DNA from: Bog-756 sp050014755
GTDB lineage: Bacteria; Actinomycetota; Acidimicrobiia; Acidimicrobiales; RAAP-2
Assembly (NCBI GenBank): GCA_050014755.1
Contig: JBEKCS010000006.1
Coordinates: 14,775-78,774 of the forward strand
DNA length: 64,000 nt
Reading direction: 5' to 3'
Shown here in pieces: positions 42,867 through 51,645 of this stretch (position 1 is the stretch's first letter; each line of letters opens with the position of its first letter). The notes beneath the pieces were generated by a model. It made no database searches and was not told where the DNA came from. It saw only the letters and a program-made list of their open reading frames with translations. The translations under genes were made by a program, and so were the position numbers.

Positions 42867-45274
42867 CGCTCACCGAGCAGGCCAAGGCCTCGACGGCACC
42901 GGCCGGCGTTCCGGCGGGCGGCTCCGGCCAGTCCACGACCGCAGTCGCGGCTATGGCCGCCGTGCTCGTCGGGATCCTCGCGGGAGCCCTGTATCGCCAG
43001 GGCACCTTCTACCCGGCCGAGGCCTTCGGCATGGCGGTGCTCTGCGCCGTCGCCGTCGCCGTTGTCGTCGTCCTGGCCGGGCACCGCGACCGGCACGGGC
43101 TTCTGGTCGTCACGGCGCTCGGGGGGCTCACCGGTTGGTGGCTGGCCCGATCGCTGGCCGAGCACAGTCTCGCTGCCTTCCTGCCGCTGGGAGCGTCCTT
43201 CCTCGCGTTCCTGGCGGCGTACCTGGTGGTCCGTTGCCTCGTGACCCGTGACCGGTCCCGACTGGCCGTCGCCGTCGTCGCTGTCGGGACGGTCCTGGCC
43301 TGCTCCGCCGTCATCGGTGTCCTCGGTCGATGGTCCGCTCTGTCCCAGGACGCGGGCGGAGTCTGGCGCGCCTCGACGTCGCTCACCTACCCGGCAGCCA
43401 CCGCTGTCGTCTGCACGGTGTGTCTCCTCCTGGCCATGGCGTTCGGGCTCCGCTCCCCCCTCGCCCGTCTGGCGGTGGGCACCTCACTCGCCGGGCTCCT
43501 GGCCACCCAGAGCCACTGGGAGCTGCTCGCACTCGGAGCGGGCGCGCTCCTCGTCCCACGTGGGCGTTGGCCCGACGCCCTGGCTCCCCTCACCTGCGGA
43601 TCGGTGGCCGGTCTGACCGTGGTGGCATCCTCGCACGGGTCCGCTGCAGGACCGCTCGCGTGGGTCGTGGTACTCGTGTCGCTCGCCGCATCCTCGGTGC
43701 CCACTCGCCATCCGGGGTCGGTGTCGGCGCGCCGAGCCACCGCCCTCGCGTGCCTGTGCGTCGCGGTCGGTACCTGCGTTGCCGCGCTCCACCTGCCTAC
43801 CGGGGCCGTTCATCCCCCTGGCCAGAGCCAGACCGAGGCCTGGACGGCCTCGGTGGACGCATGGCGATCCTCGGCACTGACCGGGATCGGACCGCCGCGC
43901 ATCTATACGGCCAGTGGACCGGTCGGGACCTACCCCGGGTTCGTGCCGGACACGTTCCTCGCCCTGGCCGCCGACGGGGGGATCATCGCCGCTCTGCTGT
44001 TCCTCGGAACGGGCGCCGCAGTGGCCGCGTCGATCCGTCGGCGCGACCTCCTCGCCTCGTGTGGCGCCGCAGCCACTGTGGCCTTCGCTGTCGGTGGCAT
44101 CGTCGACTTCGCCTGGCAGCTTCCGGCTGTCGCCCTGCTCGGCGGCTGCGCGGCCGGCCTCGCTGCTGTGCCACCGTCCCGGGCCGTCACCGGCCAACCG
44201 GTTCCGGGCCGGCCGGACCACCGGTGGTCGCCCTTCGGAACGGCGACGGCATGGTCCGTCGTCGCGATCGCGGTTGTGGCGGTGCAGGTGACCGTCGGGT
44301 CCGCCCACACAGCCGGTGGCGTCACCCGTCTGACCGTCGCCGAACCACCACACTCGTCGGATCCGGCGGCCCCGGCTCGGGTGATCCTCACCGGGCCCGA
44401 CCCCACCGACCCCTTCATGATGAAGATCGGAGGGCGGTACTACCTGTACACGAGCGAGGGGACGAGCTTCATGAACGTCCCGCTCCGGATCGGGGCCCGA
44501 CCGGGTCGGTGGAGCACTCCGATCGACGTGCTGCCCGTGCTTCCTGCATGGGCGACGGGCGGCCTCACGTGGGCTCCCGACGTGCAACGGGTGTCCGGTG
44601 GCTGGGCGCTCTACTTCACGTCGCTGGTCAAGGGGATCGACCCCGAAACCCACTGCATCGGATCCGCGTTCGCCCGTTCGCCGTCGGGTCCATTCGTTCC
44701 CACCGCATCCCCGTTGGTGTGCCAGCTGAACCACCGCGGCTCGATCGACGCGCGCGCCTTCATCGCCCCGGGGAACCAGCTCGTCCTTCTGTGGAAATCG
44801 GAGGACAACGCCAACCCTTCGGTGCCGGGGCCGGACCAGGATGGGCCGACCGGGATCTATGCGCAACGCCTCAGCCCCGACGGACACAAGCTCCTCGGAC
44901 AGCCCGTCAAGATCCTGGGGCCGTCGGAACCGTGGGAGGGGACCATCGTCGAGGCTCCGGACATGGTGGAGGCCTGGGGAACGTACTGGCTCTTCTTTTC
45001 GGGCAACTGGTACTCGTCAGCGTCGTACGGGATCGGTGCGGCCGCCTGTCAGAGCCCATTCGGACCGTGCACCGACCCCGACCCGGCACCCCTGATCGGT
45101 TCGAACCAGCAGGGGGCCGGTCCCGGCGAAGAGTCCCTGTTCACCGACGGGGGCTCCACCTACATTCTCTACAACCCGTTCCATGCCAACGACCCTGGAC
45201 CGGTGATACCCCGGCCGGTCGTCATCGCCCGGCTCGGGTTCACACCTCGGGGGCCCTATCTGGCCAGCGGCTGA
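42863..45274 (+). CDS. Polytopic membrane protein fused to a GH43-type beta-propeller
   Basis: An 803-residue protein. The N-terminal ~490 residues hold about eleven hydrophobic helices in the style of O-antigen ligase/Wzy proteins, with a large loop (GQSQTEAWTASVDAWRSSALTGIG) of the kind that carries their active Arg/His. From ~505 a soluble five-bladed propeller begins: DPTDPFMMKIGGRYYLYTS (base Asp ~513), RGSIDARAF (second Asp ~627) and VEAPDM (acid Glu ~697), the three acids of GH43-like glycosidases. GH43 enzymes cleave arabinan/xylan-type links. Both parts are in one frame without a break. I infer a membrane-tethered trimming or transferring enzyme for surface glycans. Start GTG at 42863. 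Confidence 0.8.
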   Translation: MTLTEQAKASTAPAGVPAGGSGQSTTAVAAMAAVLVGILAGALYRQGTFYPAEAFGMAVLCAVAVAVVVVLAGHRDRHGLLVVTALGGLTGWWLARSLAEHSLAAFLPLGASFLAFLAAYLVVRCLVTRDRSRLAVAVVAVGTVLACSAVIGVLGRWSALSQDAGGVWRASTSLTYPAATAVVCTVCLLLAMAFGLRSPLARLAVGTSLAGLLATQSHWELLALGAGALLVPRGRWPDALAPLTCGSVAGLTVVASSHGSAAGPLAWVVVLVSLAASSVPTRHPGSVSARRATALACLCVAVGTCVAALHLPTGAVHPPGQSQTEAWTASVDAWRSSALTGIGPPRIYTASGPVGTYPGFVPDTFLALAADGGIIAALLFLGTGAAVAASIRRRDLLASCGAAATVAFAVGGIVDFAWQLPAVALLGGCAAGLAAVPPSRAVTGQPVPGRPDHRWSPFGTATAWSVVAIAVVAVQVTVGSAHTAGGVTRLTVAEPPHSSDPAAPARVILTGPDPTDPFMMKIGGRYYLYTSEGTSFMNVPLRIGARPGRWSTPIDVLPVLPAWATGGLTWAPDVQRVSGGWALYFTSLVKGIDPETHCIGSAFARSPSGPFVPTASPLVCQLNHRGSIDARAFIAPGNQLVLLWKSEDNANPSVPGPDQDGPTGIYAQRLSPDGHKLLGQPVKILGPSEPWEGTIVEAPDMVEAWGTYWLFFSGNWYSSASYGIGAAACQSPFGPCTDPDPAPLIGSNQQGAGPGEESLFTDGGSTYILYNPFHANDPGPVIPRPVVIARLGFTPRGPYLASG

Positions 45275-45385
45275 AGCCGAGCCGGTGTCGCCGTAACGAT
45301 CGCATCCCGGGCATCGTTGATCCACCTGAGGTAGCTTCATGGCGTAGCCCGCAAGATGGCAGCCGGGCAGATGAGGGGAGAATCC

Positions 45386-47227
45386 GTGAGACGTTGGCGG
45401 CGGCAGGTACGACTCGGAATCGTCGCAGTGGCCGGCTTCGTGCTCCTGGTCACCGTGCTCCCACAGGTGGCATCCGGAATCGGACTCGGATCCCTGGCCA
45501 ATCAGCTGGAGTCCAGCTCATCGTGCAGCGGCAGCTCCAGCGGGAGCTCCGGCACCAGCACGTGCTGCTCGGACAGTTCGAGTGGATCCGGTTCAGGGTC
45601 CAGCGGGTGTGCCCCCGGGCCGGGCACCGTGGTCGGGACCGTCACGGTGACCGGCGCTCCCAGTGGGTTCGTGGCGCCCTACATCGGTGCCGGCGCCTGT
45701 CCCGACGTGGGGGATGTGACGGACGTGTGTGCCAATCCGATCTTCACGCTCGCCCAGAACGGGAGCTACTCGCTGTCACTCGACCCGGGCACGTGGGTCG
45801 TCTACGGATTCTACGAGATCAACGCGTTCGGGGGAGCCTTCATCGGCGCTCCCAACGTGGTGACCGTCGTCTCGGGTGGGACGCTTGTCGCCAACGTGAC
45901 CGTCCCGTACCGCGTGCCGGCCACACTCAAGGCCAAGGTGACCGTGACGAACGTGCCCACTGACGCTCCCATCCAAAACGTGGGCCTCGTCCTCTGCCCG
46001 GCGGGGGTGACCCTCTCCGGTGGAACGACACCGCTGACCTGCGTGACCGGCAGCGGATCGTCGCCCGTCACCGGATCGACCGGAACCATTGTCATGACCG
46101 GGCTACCCCATGGGTCGTGGACCGCCTACCCGAGCTACTGCACCCAATTCGGCTGCTCGACAAACGCGCAGGCCGGAGTGGTGGTGCAGCTCGTTCACGG
46201 TGAGACCACCCACGTCCTCCTGACCACGCCGTTCCTCGTACCGCCGAACGGGATACTCGATGCGACGGTGGACGTGACCGGCGCTCCCGCCGGATTCGAC
46301 GACTCCGTCGGCTTCACCGCTTGCCAGACCACGTCGACCGGGACCACGTGCGACGAGGATTGGGGAACCCTCGGGACCCCGATGTCCTTGCAACTGGGCG
46401 ACGGCTCCTGGGAGATCAGCGGTGAGTACTTCACCCCCGTGTTCGGCAATGCCATCAGCGGGCCCACCCAGACCGTCGTCATCCAGGGCGGGCAGACCAC
46501 CACCGTCACCGTGGACGTCCCCTATCAGATCCTCGGGACCGCGGCCGGCCGCATCAAGGTGAGCGGAACCCCGGCCGGTATACGGTTCACCGGTTACACG
46601 GTGACTGCGTGCCCCGTCGGCGTCACCACTCTCAACCCGTTCCCGGAATTCTCCTGCGTGACCGAGTACTCGGGACCCGGGGGCGAGTCCTACGGACCGA
46701 CCGACGCCGCCATGCGCGGTCGTTCCGACAGCAAGGTCGAGGTGCCCCAGACAGCACGTACCCCGATCAACTCGTACGACCTTCCCACGCTGACCCCCGG
46801 CCAATGGTCGCTGTCCCTCGGATACTCGACGGCATTCGGTTCGTTCTTCGCTCCACAGAGCACGACGGTGAATGTGACCGCCGGCGGCACGACCACCACG
46901 AAGCTGACCACCCCGTATCAGGTGCCGACCGTCGGCGCCGTCACCGGTCACGTATCGGTCACCGGGGCCCCGGAATTCGATTTCCAGGCAGGGGCCATGG
47001 CCTGCAGCACGCTGCCGACCGAGGGTACGTGCACGGACGAGGTGGACGCCTATCTCGGATCGACTGACGTCTATGCACTCGACCTGGCCCCGGGAACATG
47101 GTGGGTGTCGGGAGTCGTCTGGATCTACGGGCAGACGTCGACCCAGGAGATCACCACGGCGCCCCGCCAGGTCACCGTATCGGTCGGGGCGCAGACCAAG
47201 GAGAACTTCACCGTTCAGGTCACGTAG
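45386..47227 (+). CDS. Exported Cys-containing beta-sandwich repeat protein
   Basis: A 613-residue protein. The GTG start follows GAGGGGAG. A signal peptide (RRWRRQVRLGIVAVAGFVLLVTVLPQ, cut near VASG) precedes a low-complexity Ser/Gly/Cys linker, SSGTSTCCSDSSSGSGSGSSG in part. Then come about five repeats of 95-110 residues, each containing VTGAPxGF, a pair of Cys (GACPDVGDVTDVC, ACQTTSTGTTC), a LxPGTWxVxG turn and a VTVxxGxTTxVxVxxPY closing strand. This resembles carboxypeptidase-regulatory/CNA-B-like beta-sandwich domains. It is probably a surface or adhesion protein. No enzymatic motif. It follows the membrane-GH43 gene by 111 bp. Confidence 0.78.
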   Translation: MRRWRRQVRLGIVAVAGFVLLVTVLPQVASGIGLGSLANQLESSSSCSGSSSGSSGTSTCCSDSSSGSGSGSSGCAPGPGTVVGTVTVTGAPSGFVAPYIGAGACPDVGDVTDVCANPIFTLAQNGSYSLSLDPGTWVVYGFYEINAFGGAFIGAPNVVTVVSGGTLVANVTVPYRVPATLKAKVTVTNVPTDAPIQNVGLVLCPAGVTLSGGTTPLTCVTGSGSSPVTGSTGTIVMTGLPHGSWTAYPSYCTQFGCSTNAQAGVVVQLVHGETTHVLLTTPFLVPPNGILDATVDVTGAPAGFDDSVGFTACQTTSTGTTCDEDWGTLGTPMSLQLGDGSWEISGEYFTPVFGNAISGPTQTVVIQGGQTTTVTVDVPYQILGTAAGRIKVSGTPAGIRFTGYTVTACPVGVTTLNPFPEFSCVTEYSGPGGESYGPTDAAMRGRSDSKVEVPQTARTPINSYDLPTLTPGQWSLSLGYSTAFGSFFAPQSTTVNVTAGGTTTTKLTTPYQVPTVGAVTGHVSVTGAPEFDFQAGAMACSTLPTEGTCTDEVDAYLGSTDVYALDLAPGTWWVSGVVWIYGQTSTQEITTAPRQVTVSVGAQTKENFTVQVT

Positions 47228-47244
47228 CCACCGGATGGCGGTGG
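47228..47244. terminator. Hairpin between convergent genes
   Basis: CCACCG, loop GATGG, CGGTGG: a perfect six-pair stem beginning at the base after the stop codon of the exported repeat protein and ending 8 bp before the convergent DUF2510 gene's stop. No U-tract. Candidate bidirectional terminator. Confidence 0.5.
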
Positions 47245-47252
47245 CCCGGTGG

Positions 47253-47894
47253 TCAGCCCTCCCGATGGTCGGTGAGCTTCGTCCCGTCCCACCACTGGAC
47301 CGGCTTGCCCGGGGCGTTCGGGTTCCCGTACCACCCCGGCGGCAGCCGGACAGCGGGGCTGGCCGGCCCTGGCAGTCGGGCGTCCCCGTCGTGCGCATGG
47401 ACCAACTCGACCGGTTCGACCGCTTCAGGTGGAGTCGTGGGTGCGCCCGCAGCAGGTACGACAGGCGCCGGCACCGGAGCCGAAGGGGCGGGTATCGACG
47501 ACGCCACGGGTGATGCAGACGCTGTCGACGACACAGCATCCGGCTCGAACAGCCGAGCCTGCTCGTCCCCCACACCAGGCACCGAAGGGCCGGTTGCCGC
47601 ATGGCCGACCCCGGGCGCACCCGTGGCGACGGCCGACTGCCTCCTGGTCCGGACTGCGAGGGCGAACGACCCGAGCAGCAGGACCGCTCCCAGCACCATC
47701 AGACCGATCCCGATGTGCGAGACGATCGAGAAGGCCGCACACCCGCGAGCGGTCACCACGCTGTGGGTCAGGACCACCAGGTTGGTGGAGCAACTGGCCG
47801 ACGAAGAGCTGAGGAGGGCGTACGCCAGCGTGCCCACACCCAGTGCGACACCACCCCAGAGGGCGGACCGCATTTGCCCTCGACCCCGTCCCAT
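47253..47894 (-). CDS. Two-helix membrane protein with C-terminal DUF2510 motif
   Basis: A 213-residue protein: two membrane helices (~12-29 and 58-80) joined by an exposed loop with two Cys (ASCSTNL, RGCAAF), then a long Ala/Pro/Ser-rich linker, ending in the Trp-rich motif PPGWYGNPNAPGKPVQWWDG. That motif is DUF2510, frequent in actinobacterial membrane proteins, often at the other terminus. Function unknown. Confidence 0.75.
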   Translation of the reverse strand: MGRGRGQMRSALWGGVALGVGTLAYALLSSSSASCSTNLVVLTHSVVTARGCAAFSIVSHIGIGLMVLGAVLLLGSFALAVRTRRQSAVATGAPGVGHAATGPSVPGVGDEQARLFEPDAVSSTASASPVASSIPAPSAPVPAPVVPAAGAPTTPPEAVEPVELVHAHDGDARLPGPASPAVRLPPGWYGNPNAPGKPVQWWDGTKLTDHREG

Positions 47895-48018
47895 ACCCGG
47901 CGAACCTAGTGGACAGGTGGATCGGCGGCCCGATTCGGGAACGGACCACTACGGAGAGTGGGCAGGGAACGCCGTCCCGTCCCCGTCGGCGTCTGCAGGC
48001 ACCGGCCCGTGTCCTGCC

Positions 48019-48690
48019 TCAGGGTTCCAAACCGGTGTGGCGCACGGTGACATTGAGACGACCCGGAAGGACGCCGACCTCCGGGTCGTCCGTCCCGGCG
48101 ATCAGCCGGGGGATCCCGTGGAAGGCCAGCCGAGACGGGCCACCGAACACCACCACGTCCCCCGACTCGAGAGCTACGTCCACCCATGGACGACCCCGCC
48201 CGGCCGAGTTGCCGAACCGGAACAGCCCGGTCTGTCCCACGCTGAACGAAACCACCGGGGCCGGGCTCACCTCGTCGCGGTCGGCGTGCATCCCCATCTT
48301 CGCCCCGGGCCCGTACCAGTTCAGGAGCGCCACGTCGGGTGCGAATCGGTCGGGATCGGCGGCGACCGCAGGATCCACGGCCACCGCGTCGCCGACCGCG
48401 CTACGACTCAGTTCGCCCAACCAGTCAGGGAACGGCTCGACTGCTCCACCGTCGGCGTCCTCGCGGGTTCGTGCATAGCGATAGGGATACCAGTGCCAGC
48501 CCAGGCCGACCATCGTGACCGACATCACCGTTCCGTTGGGCATCCGGGGTGACCGTGGACCTCCCGACGCCTCCCCCCAGAAACGGCACCGTGCCACCAG
48601 TTCCACCCGCAGTGCAGGCTCCAGCCACCCCGGGAGGTGGACCGCCCCCGGGACGATGATCTGCGGCTCCGGTGGGATCAGACGATTCAC
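48019..48690 (-). CDS. alkB: AlkB-type Fe(II)/2-oxoglutarate dioxygenase
   Basis: A 223-residue dioxygenase that removes alkyl groups from DNA or RNA bases by oxidation. Iron ligands are His135 and Asp137 (GMHADRDE) and His191 (RLAFHGIPR). 2-oxoglutarate is held by Arg211 and Arg217 in RLNVTVRHTG, the diagnostic RxNxTxR motif. VVSFSVGQTGLFRFG is the usual core strand. It starts 7 bp after the RDD gene and so is the third gene of the repeat protein-RDD-AlkB unit. Confidence 0.92.
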   Translation of the reverse strand: MNRLIPPEPQIIVPGAVHLPGWLEPALRVELVARCRFWGEASGGPRSPRMPNGTVMSVTMVGLGWHWYPYRYARTREDADGGAVEPFPDWLGELSRSAVGDAVAVDPAVAADPDRFAPDVALLNWYGPGAKMGMHADRDEVSPAPVVSFSVGQTGLFRFGNSAGRGRPWVDVALESGDVVVFGGPSRLAFHGIPRLIAGTDDPEVGVLPGRLNVTVRHTGLEP

Positions 48691-48697
48691 CGCGGGC

Positions 48698-49225
48698 TCA
48701 GGAGGGAACCGTGGTTTCCTGCTTCGCCAACCACCGGAGGCGTGCGGCCCGTGCGTCCCACGAGTACACCACGACCGTGCGCGCGCACCGGTCGTGAAGG
48801 GCGTGACGGTCCCTGTTGAGCAGAATGCCGAGGAACCCGAGCCCGAGGAAGAGGAAGCTGAGGGGCAGGGTGAGTGTCCGCATCACAGCCTGGCGAGCGC
48901 CTATCGGCTCACCGTCGGCGCGCACCACCCGGATTCCGAGCAGAGCCATCCCGATCGTCTTTCCCCCGAGTGTCCACTGGTAGGCGAAGTACACGAACTC
49001 CCACACGACCAGGGCTACCAGGGTGAGGATCTGTCGGCTGCTCAGAGCGAGTTGCCTCCCGGTCACCAGTTGCGTGGCGAAGTTGATCCCGGCGATACCC
49101 AGGGTGAAGATCCCCCACGACGCGCCGACGTCGACGGCGAACGCCACCAGGCGGGTCACCCCGCCCGCATAGTTCCCCTGTCGGCCGGCGACGGGGGGTG
49201 CCGAGGCCGTCACGGGTTCCGTCAT
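48698..49225 (-). CDS. RDD-family membrane protein
   Basis: A 175-residue protein with the RDD signature: GGVTRLVAFAVDVGASWGIF (first helix with Arg and Asp), a helix around TLVALVVWEFVYFAYQW, the GGKTIGMALLGIRVVRADG motif, and a final helix with LNRDRHALHDRCARTVVV. Such proteins are implicated in ion transport, but most are uncharacterised. The ATG overlaps the TGA of the upstream repeat protein (ATGA). In other actinobacteria RDD domains can follow nonapeptide-like repeats in one polypeptide (recalled); here they are separate coupled genes. Confidence 0.85.
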   Translation of the reverse strand: MTEPVTASAPPVAGRQGNYAGGVTRLVAFAVDVGASWGIFTLGIAGINFATQLVTGRQLALSSRQILTLVALVVWEFVYFAYQWTLGGKTIGMALLGIRVVRADGEPIGARQAVMRTLTLPLSFLFLGLGFLGILLNRDRHALHDRCARTVVVYSWDARAARLRWLAKQETTVPS

Positions 49226-49842
49226 CGGCCGGACTCCGAGGTCAGGGACGGGGCCTCCGCTACAGCCAGGGCGGCCACCAGGGTCGGAGGCCCGGGCGGC
49301 CAGTCGTCGGGATTGCGCCGCAGTATCCGGTTGATCCAGCGGGCCAGGAAGTCGTCGAGGCCCACGCCCTGGGCCCGCACCAGATCGAGCGCCTCGGACG
49401 CGACTCCGCTGGTCGAACGGGCGATGATGGTTCCCAGCTCGGTCTGCTCCACCAGCGAGTCGATGTCCACCCGTTGGATGATCTTCTCGATGTCCACCCG
49501 GTCGATGATCTTCTCCACGTCGACCCGGTTCACGATCTGATCCACATCGACCCGGCTGACGATCTTGTCGACGTCCACCCGGTCGATGATCTTCTCCACG
49601 TCGACTCGGTCGATCAGGGCGTCGACGTCGACCCTGGAGACGATGGCGTCGATGTCCACCCCGGCCAGAAGTGCATCCATATCGACCTTTGCCACCAGAG
49701 CATTGACGTCGATGGCTTCGATGACCAGTCCCACCACCCGCTCGGCGATCGATTCGACGAGCTGCTCCATCCGGCTGGATCCCGGCAACGGGCTCATGCC
49801 GTGCTTCGCCGAGTCGGCAGATCCATGGCTCCAGCTTCCCAT
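49222..49842 (-). CDS. Nonapeptide (RVDVDxIIx) repeat protein
   Basis: A 206-residue protein. Residues ~43-131 are ten tandem 9-residue units following the pattern R-V-D-V/I-D/E-x-I/L-I/V-x (for example RVDVEKIID twice, RVDIEKIIQ). The strict hydrophobic/acidic alternation suggests a regular solenoid or coiled structure. The flanks are helical: MEQLVESIAERVVGLVIEAI before and TSGVASEALDLVRAQGVGLD after. At DNA level this is a 27-bp repeat with drift. It overlaps the RDD gene by 4 bp and presumably works with it at the membrane. The start could also be an in-frame ATG 15 or 24 codons later. Confidence 0.75.
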   Translation of the reverse strand: MGSWSHGSADSAKHGMSPLPGSSRMEQLVESIAERVVGLVIEAIDVNALVAKVDMDALLAGVDIDAIVSRVDVDALIDRVDVEKIIDRVDVDKIVSRVDVDQIVNRVDVEKIIDRVDIEKIIQRVDIDSLVEQTELGTIIARSTSGVASEALDLVRAQGVGLDDFLARWINRILRRNPDDWPPGPPTLVAALAVAEAPSLTSESGR

Positions 49843-49910
49843 CCATTCCCATCCGAGTCGGGGACTCCCCCGCCCGGATCGGGCCCGTCCGAATCGGGCC
49901 CGCGGCCTGC

Positions 49911-50372
49911 TCAGGCGGTGGACGCGGCCTTCAGCACCTCGAGGGCCCGGTCGGCATGCAGGTTCATCCGCACCTCGCTCTGGATGACCTCGAGGACCTT
50001 GAGATCCGGGCCGATGACGAACGTGGCCCGCTTGGTCGGTGACAGCTTGGTGAACCGGCGCCTGACGCCGAACTGGGTAGCGACCGCCCCGTCCGGATCG
50101 GACAGCAGCGGGTAATCGAACTCGTGCTTCTCCGAGAACTTCTTCTGCTTGTCGACCTCGTCGGCACTGATCCCGACCCGCTGAGCTCCGACCGCTTCGA
50201 ATTCAGCCTTCATGTCCCGGAAGTGGCAACTCTCGATCGTGCACCCCGGCGTCATGGCCGCCGGGTAGAAGAAGAGCACCACCGGACCCGACGATGCCAG
50301 TTCGCTGAGTCTGCGGGGAACGCCGTCCTCGTCCGGAAGCTCGAAATCGGGAGCCGTATCGCCTTTGTCCAT
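49911..50372 (-). CDS. bcp: Peroxiredoxin, PrxQ/Bcp type
   Basis: A 153-residue thiol peroxidase. The peroxidatic Cys44 is in AMTPGCTIESCHF and the resolving Cys49 is five residues later, the alpha-2 CxxxxC arrangement of PrxQ. It reduces H2O2 and organic hydroperoxides using thioredoxin. TPGC Thr and the later Arg-containing RFTKLSPTKRATFVI strand are normal. The start is MDKGDTAPDF. It is divergent from the ABC transporter operon. A second PrxQ-type gene is at 62986. Confidence 0.92.
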   Translation of the reverse strand: MDKGDTAPDFELPDEDGVPRRLSELASSGPVVLFFYPAAMTPGCTIESCHFRDMKAEFEAVGAQRVGISADEVDKQKKFSEKHEFDYPLLSDPDGAVATQFGVRRRFTKLSPTKRATFVIGPDLKVLEVIQSEVRMNLHADRALEVLKAASTA

Positions 50373-50598
50373 AGACGTGAGGCTAGCGAAGCACCAGCCG
50401 GGACGCTGGGGAAATTGACCCGGTCGAACCCGCCGGCCGTCACGGTCCGGCATGACGCCGCGGGACTCCCCGTAGGATGAGTCGCGATCTGCGCTCCGCG
50501 TCGGCTGTGCCGACGCGCGAGCCACGCCCGGCATCACCCCACCACGACCGACCACACCGCGGGCCATCGGCCACCAACGCCAGACGGGATCCCTCCAG

Positions 50599-51645
50599 AT
50601 GACCACCGCCATCGAAGTCGACAACCTGCAGAAGACCTTCCGGGGCAAACGCGAGGTGCGCGCCCTCGACGGGGTGAGTTTCGCCGTCGAGGAGGGCACG
50701 GTGTTCGGCCTCCTCGGTCCGAACGGGTCGGGCAAGACCACCGCCGTCAGGATCCTCACCACCATCCTGAGAGCCGATGGGGGCTCGGCCCGCGTGCTCG
50801 GCTACGACGTCGTGAAGAAGGCTGCCCTGGTACGCACCCTGATCGGCCTGGCCGGACAGTATGCGGCGGTCGACGAGAACCTGACCGGTCGGGAGAATCT
50901 CCAGATGGTCGGGAACCTGAACCACCTCCCCCGTCCGTTCATCGCCAGGCGCTCCACTGAACTGCTCGCCCAGTTCGACCTCGCCGACGCCGGCGACCGT
51001 CCGCTCAAGACCTACTCGGGCGGCATGCGTCGCCGCCTCGACCTGGCTGCCGCATTGGTCGCCCAGCCGACCGTGCTCTTCCTCGACGAACCGACGACCG
51101 GCCTCGACCCGCAGAGCCGCAACGATCTGTGGGAGGTCATCGAACGCCTGGTCGAAGGCGGCACCACCGTGCTGCTCACCACGCAGTACCTGGAGGAGGC
51201 CGATCGGCTGGCCAGCACGCTCGCCGTCATCGACCACGGCCGGGTCATCGCCGAGGGAACACCGGAATCGATGAAGGCCGATCTCGGCGCCACCGTTCTC
51301 GAGGTCGGGCTCTCCTCGCTGGACGATGCCCTGCGAACCGGGACCATCCTCGACGCGCTCGGACCGCACGCCGCCCTGGTCAATGGAACCTTGGTGGAGG
51401 TGACCGTCGACAACGGCCCTCAGGCCGCGATGATCGGCCTGAGGGCACTCGACGCCGAGGGGATCACGCCGCAGACGTTCAACCTGCGCGAGCCCAGCCT
51501 CGACGACGTGTTCCTGTCCCTCACCGGCCACCGCACCGAGGCCGAGGTGACCGAGGACGACGCCGGCCCGAGACAGAAGCGCAGGAGGGGGAGGCTGGAC
51601 GAGATTGCCGATGCACTCCCCGTCCAGACGGGAGAGTTCTCATGA
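50599..51645 (+). CDS. ABC transporter ATP-binding protein, DrrA-like
   Basis: A 348-residue ATPase. Walker A GPNGSGKTT (40-48), Q-loop in GLAGQYAAVDENLTG, signature YSGGMRRRLDLA (~139-150), Walker B LFLDEPTTGLDP (~158-169), and H-loop in LLTTQYLEEAD (a Gln, not His, precedes YLEEAD, as in many DrrA proteins). A ~100-residue C-terminal domain follows (EVGLSSLDDALR, LREPSLDDVFLSLTG), typical of daunorubicin-resistance ATPases. It is coupled by ATGA to the permease. Probable export of a drug or lipid. Confidence 0.93.
   Translation: MTTAIEVDNLQKTFRGKREVRALDGVSFAVEEGTVFGLLGPNGSGKTTAVRILTTILRADGGSARVLGYDVVKKAALVRTLIGLAGQYAAVDENLTGRENLQMVGNLNHLPRPFIARRSTELLAQFDLADAGDRPLKTYSGGMRRRLDLAAALVAQPTVLFLDEPTTGLDPQSRNDLWEVIERLVEGGTTVLLTTQYLEEADRLASTLAVIDHGRVIAEGTPESMKADLGATVLEVGLSSLDDALRTGTILDALGPHAALVNGTLVEVTVDNGPQAAMIGLRALDAEGITPQTFNLREPSLDDVFLSLTGHRTEAEVTEDDAGPRQKRRRGRLDEIADALPVQTGEFS

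Noticed and set aside
43330..45963. 877-codon plus-strand frame overlapping the fusion gene and the exported repeat protein
   Set aside because: Translation is low-complexity Arg/Gly/Pro; the other frame carries membrane helices, GH43 motifs and a signal peptide.
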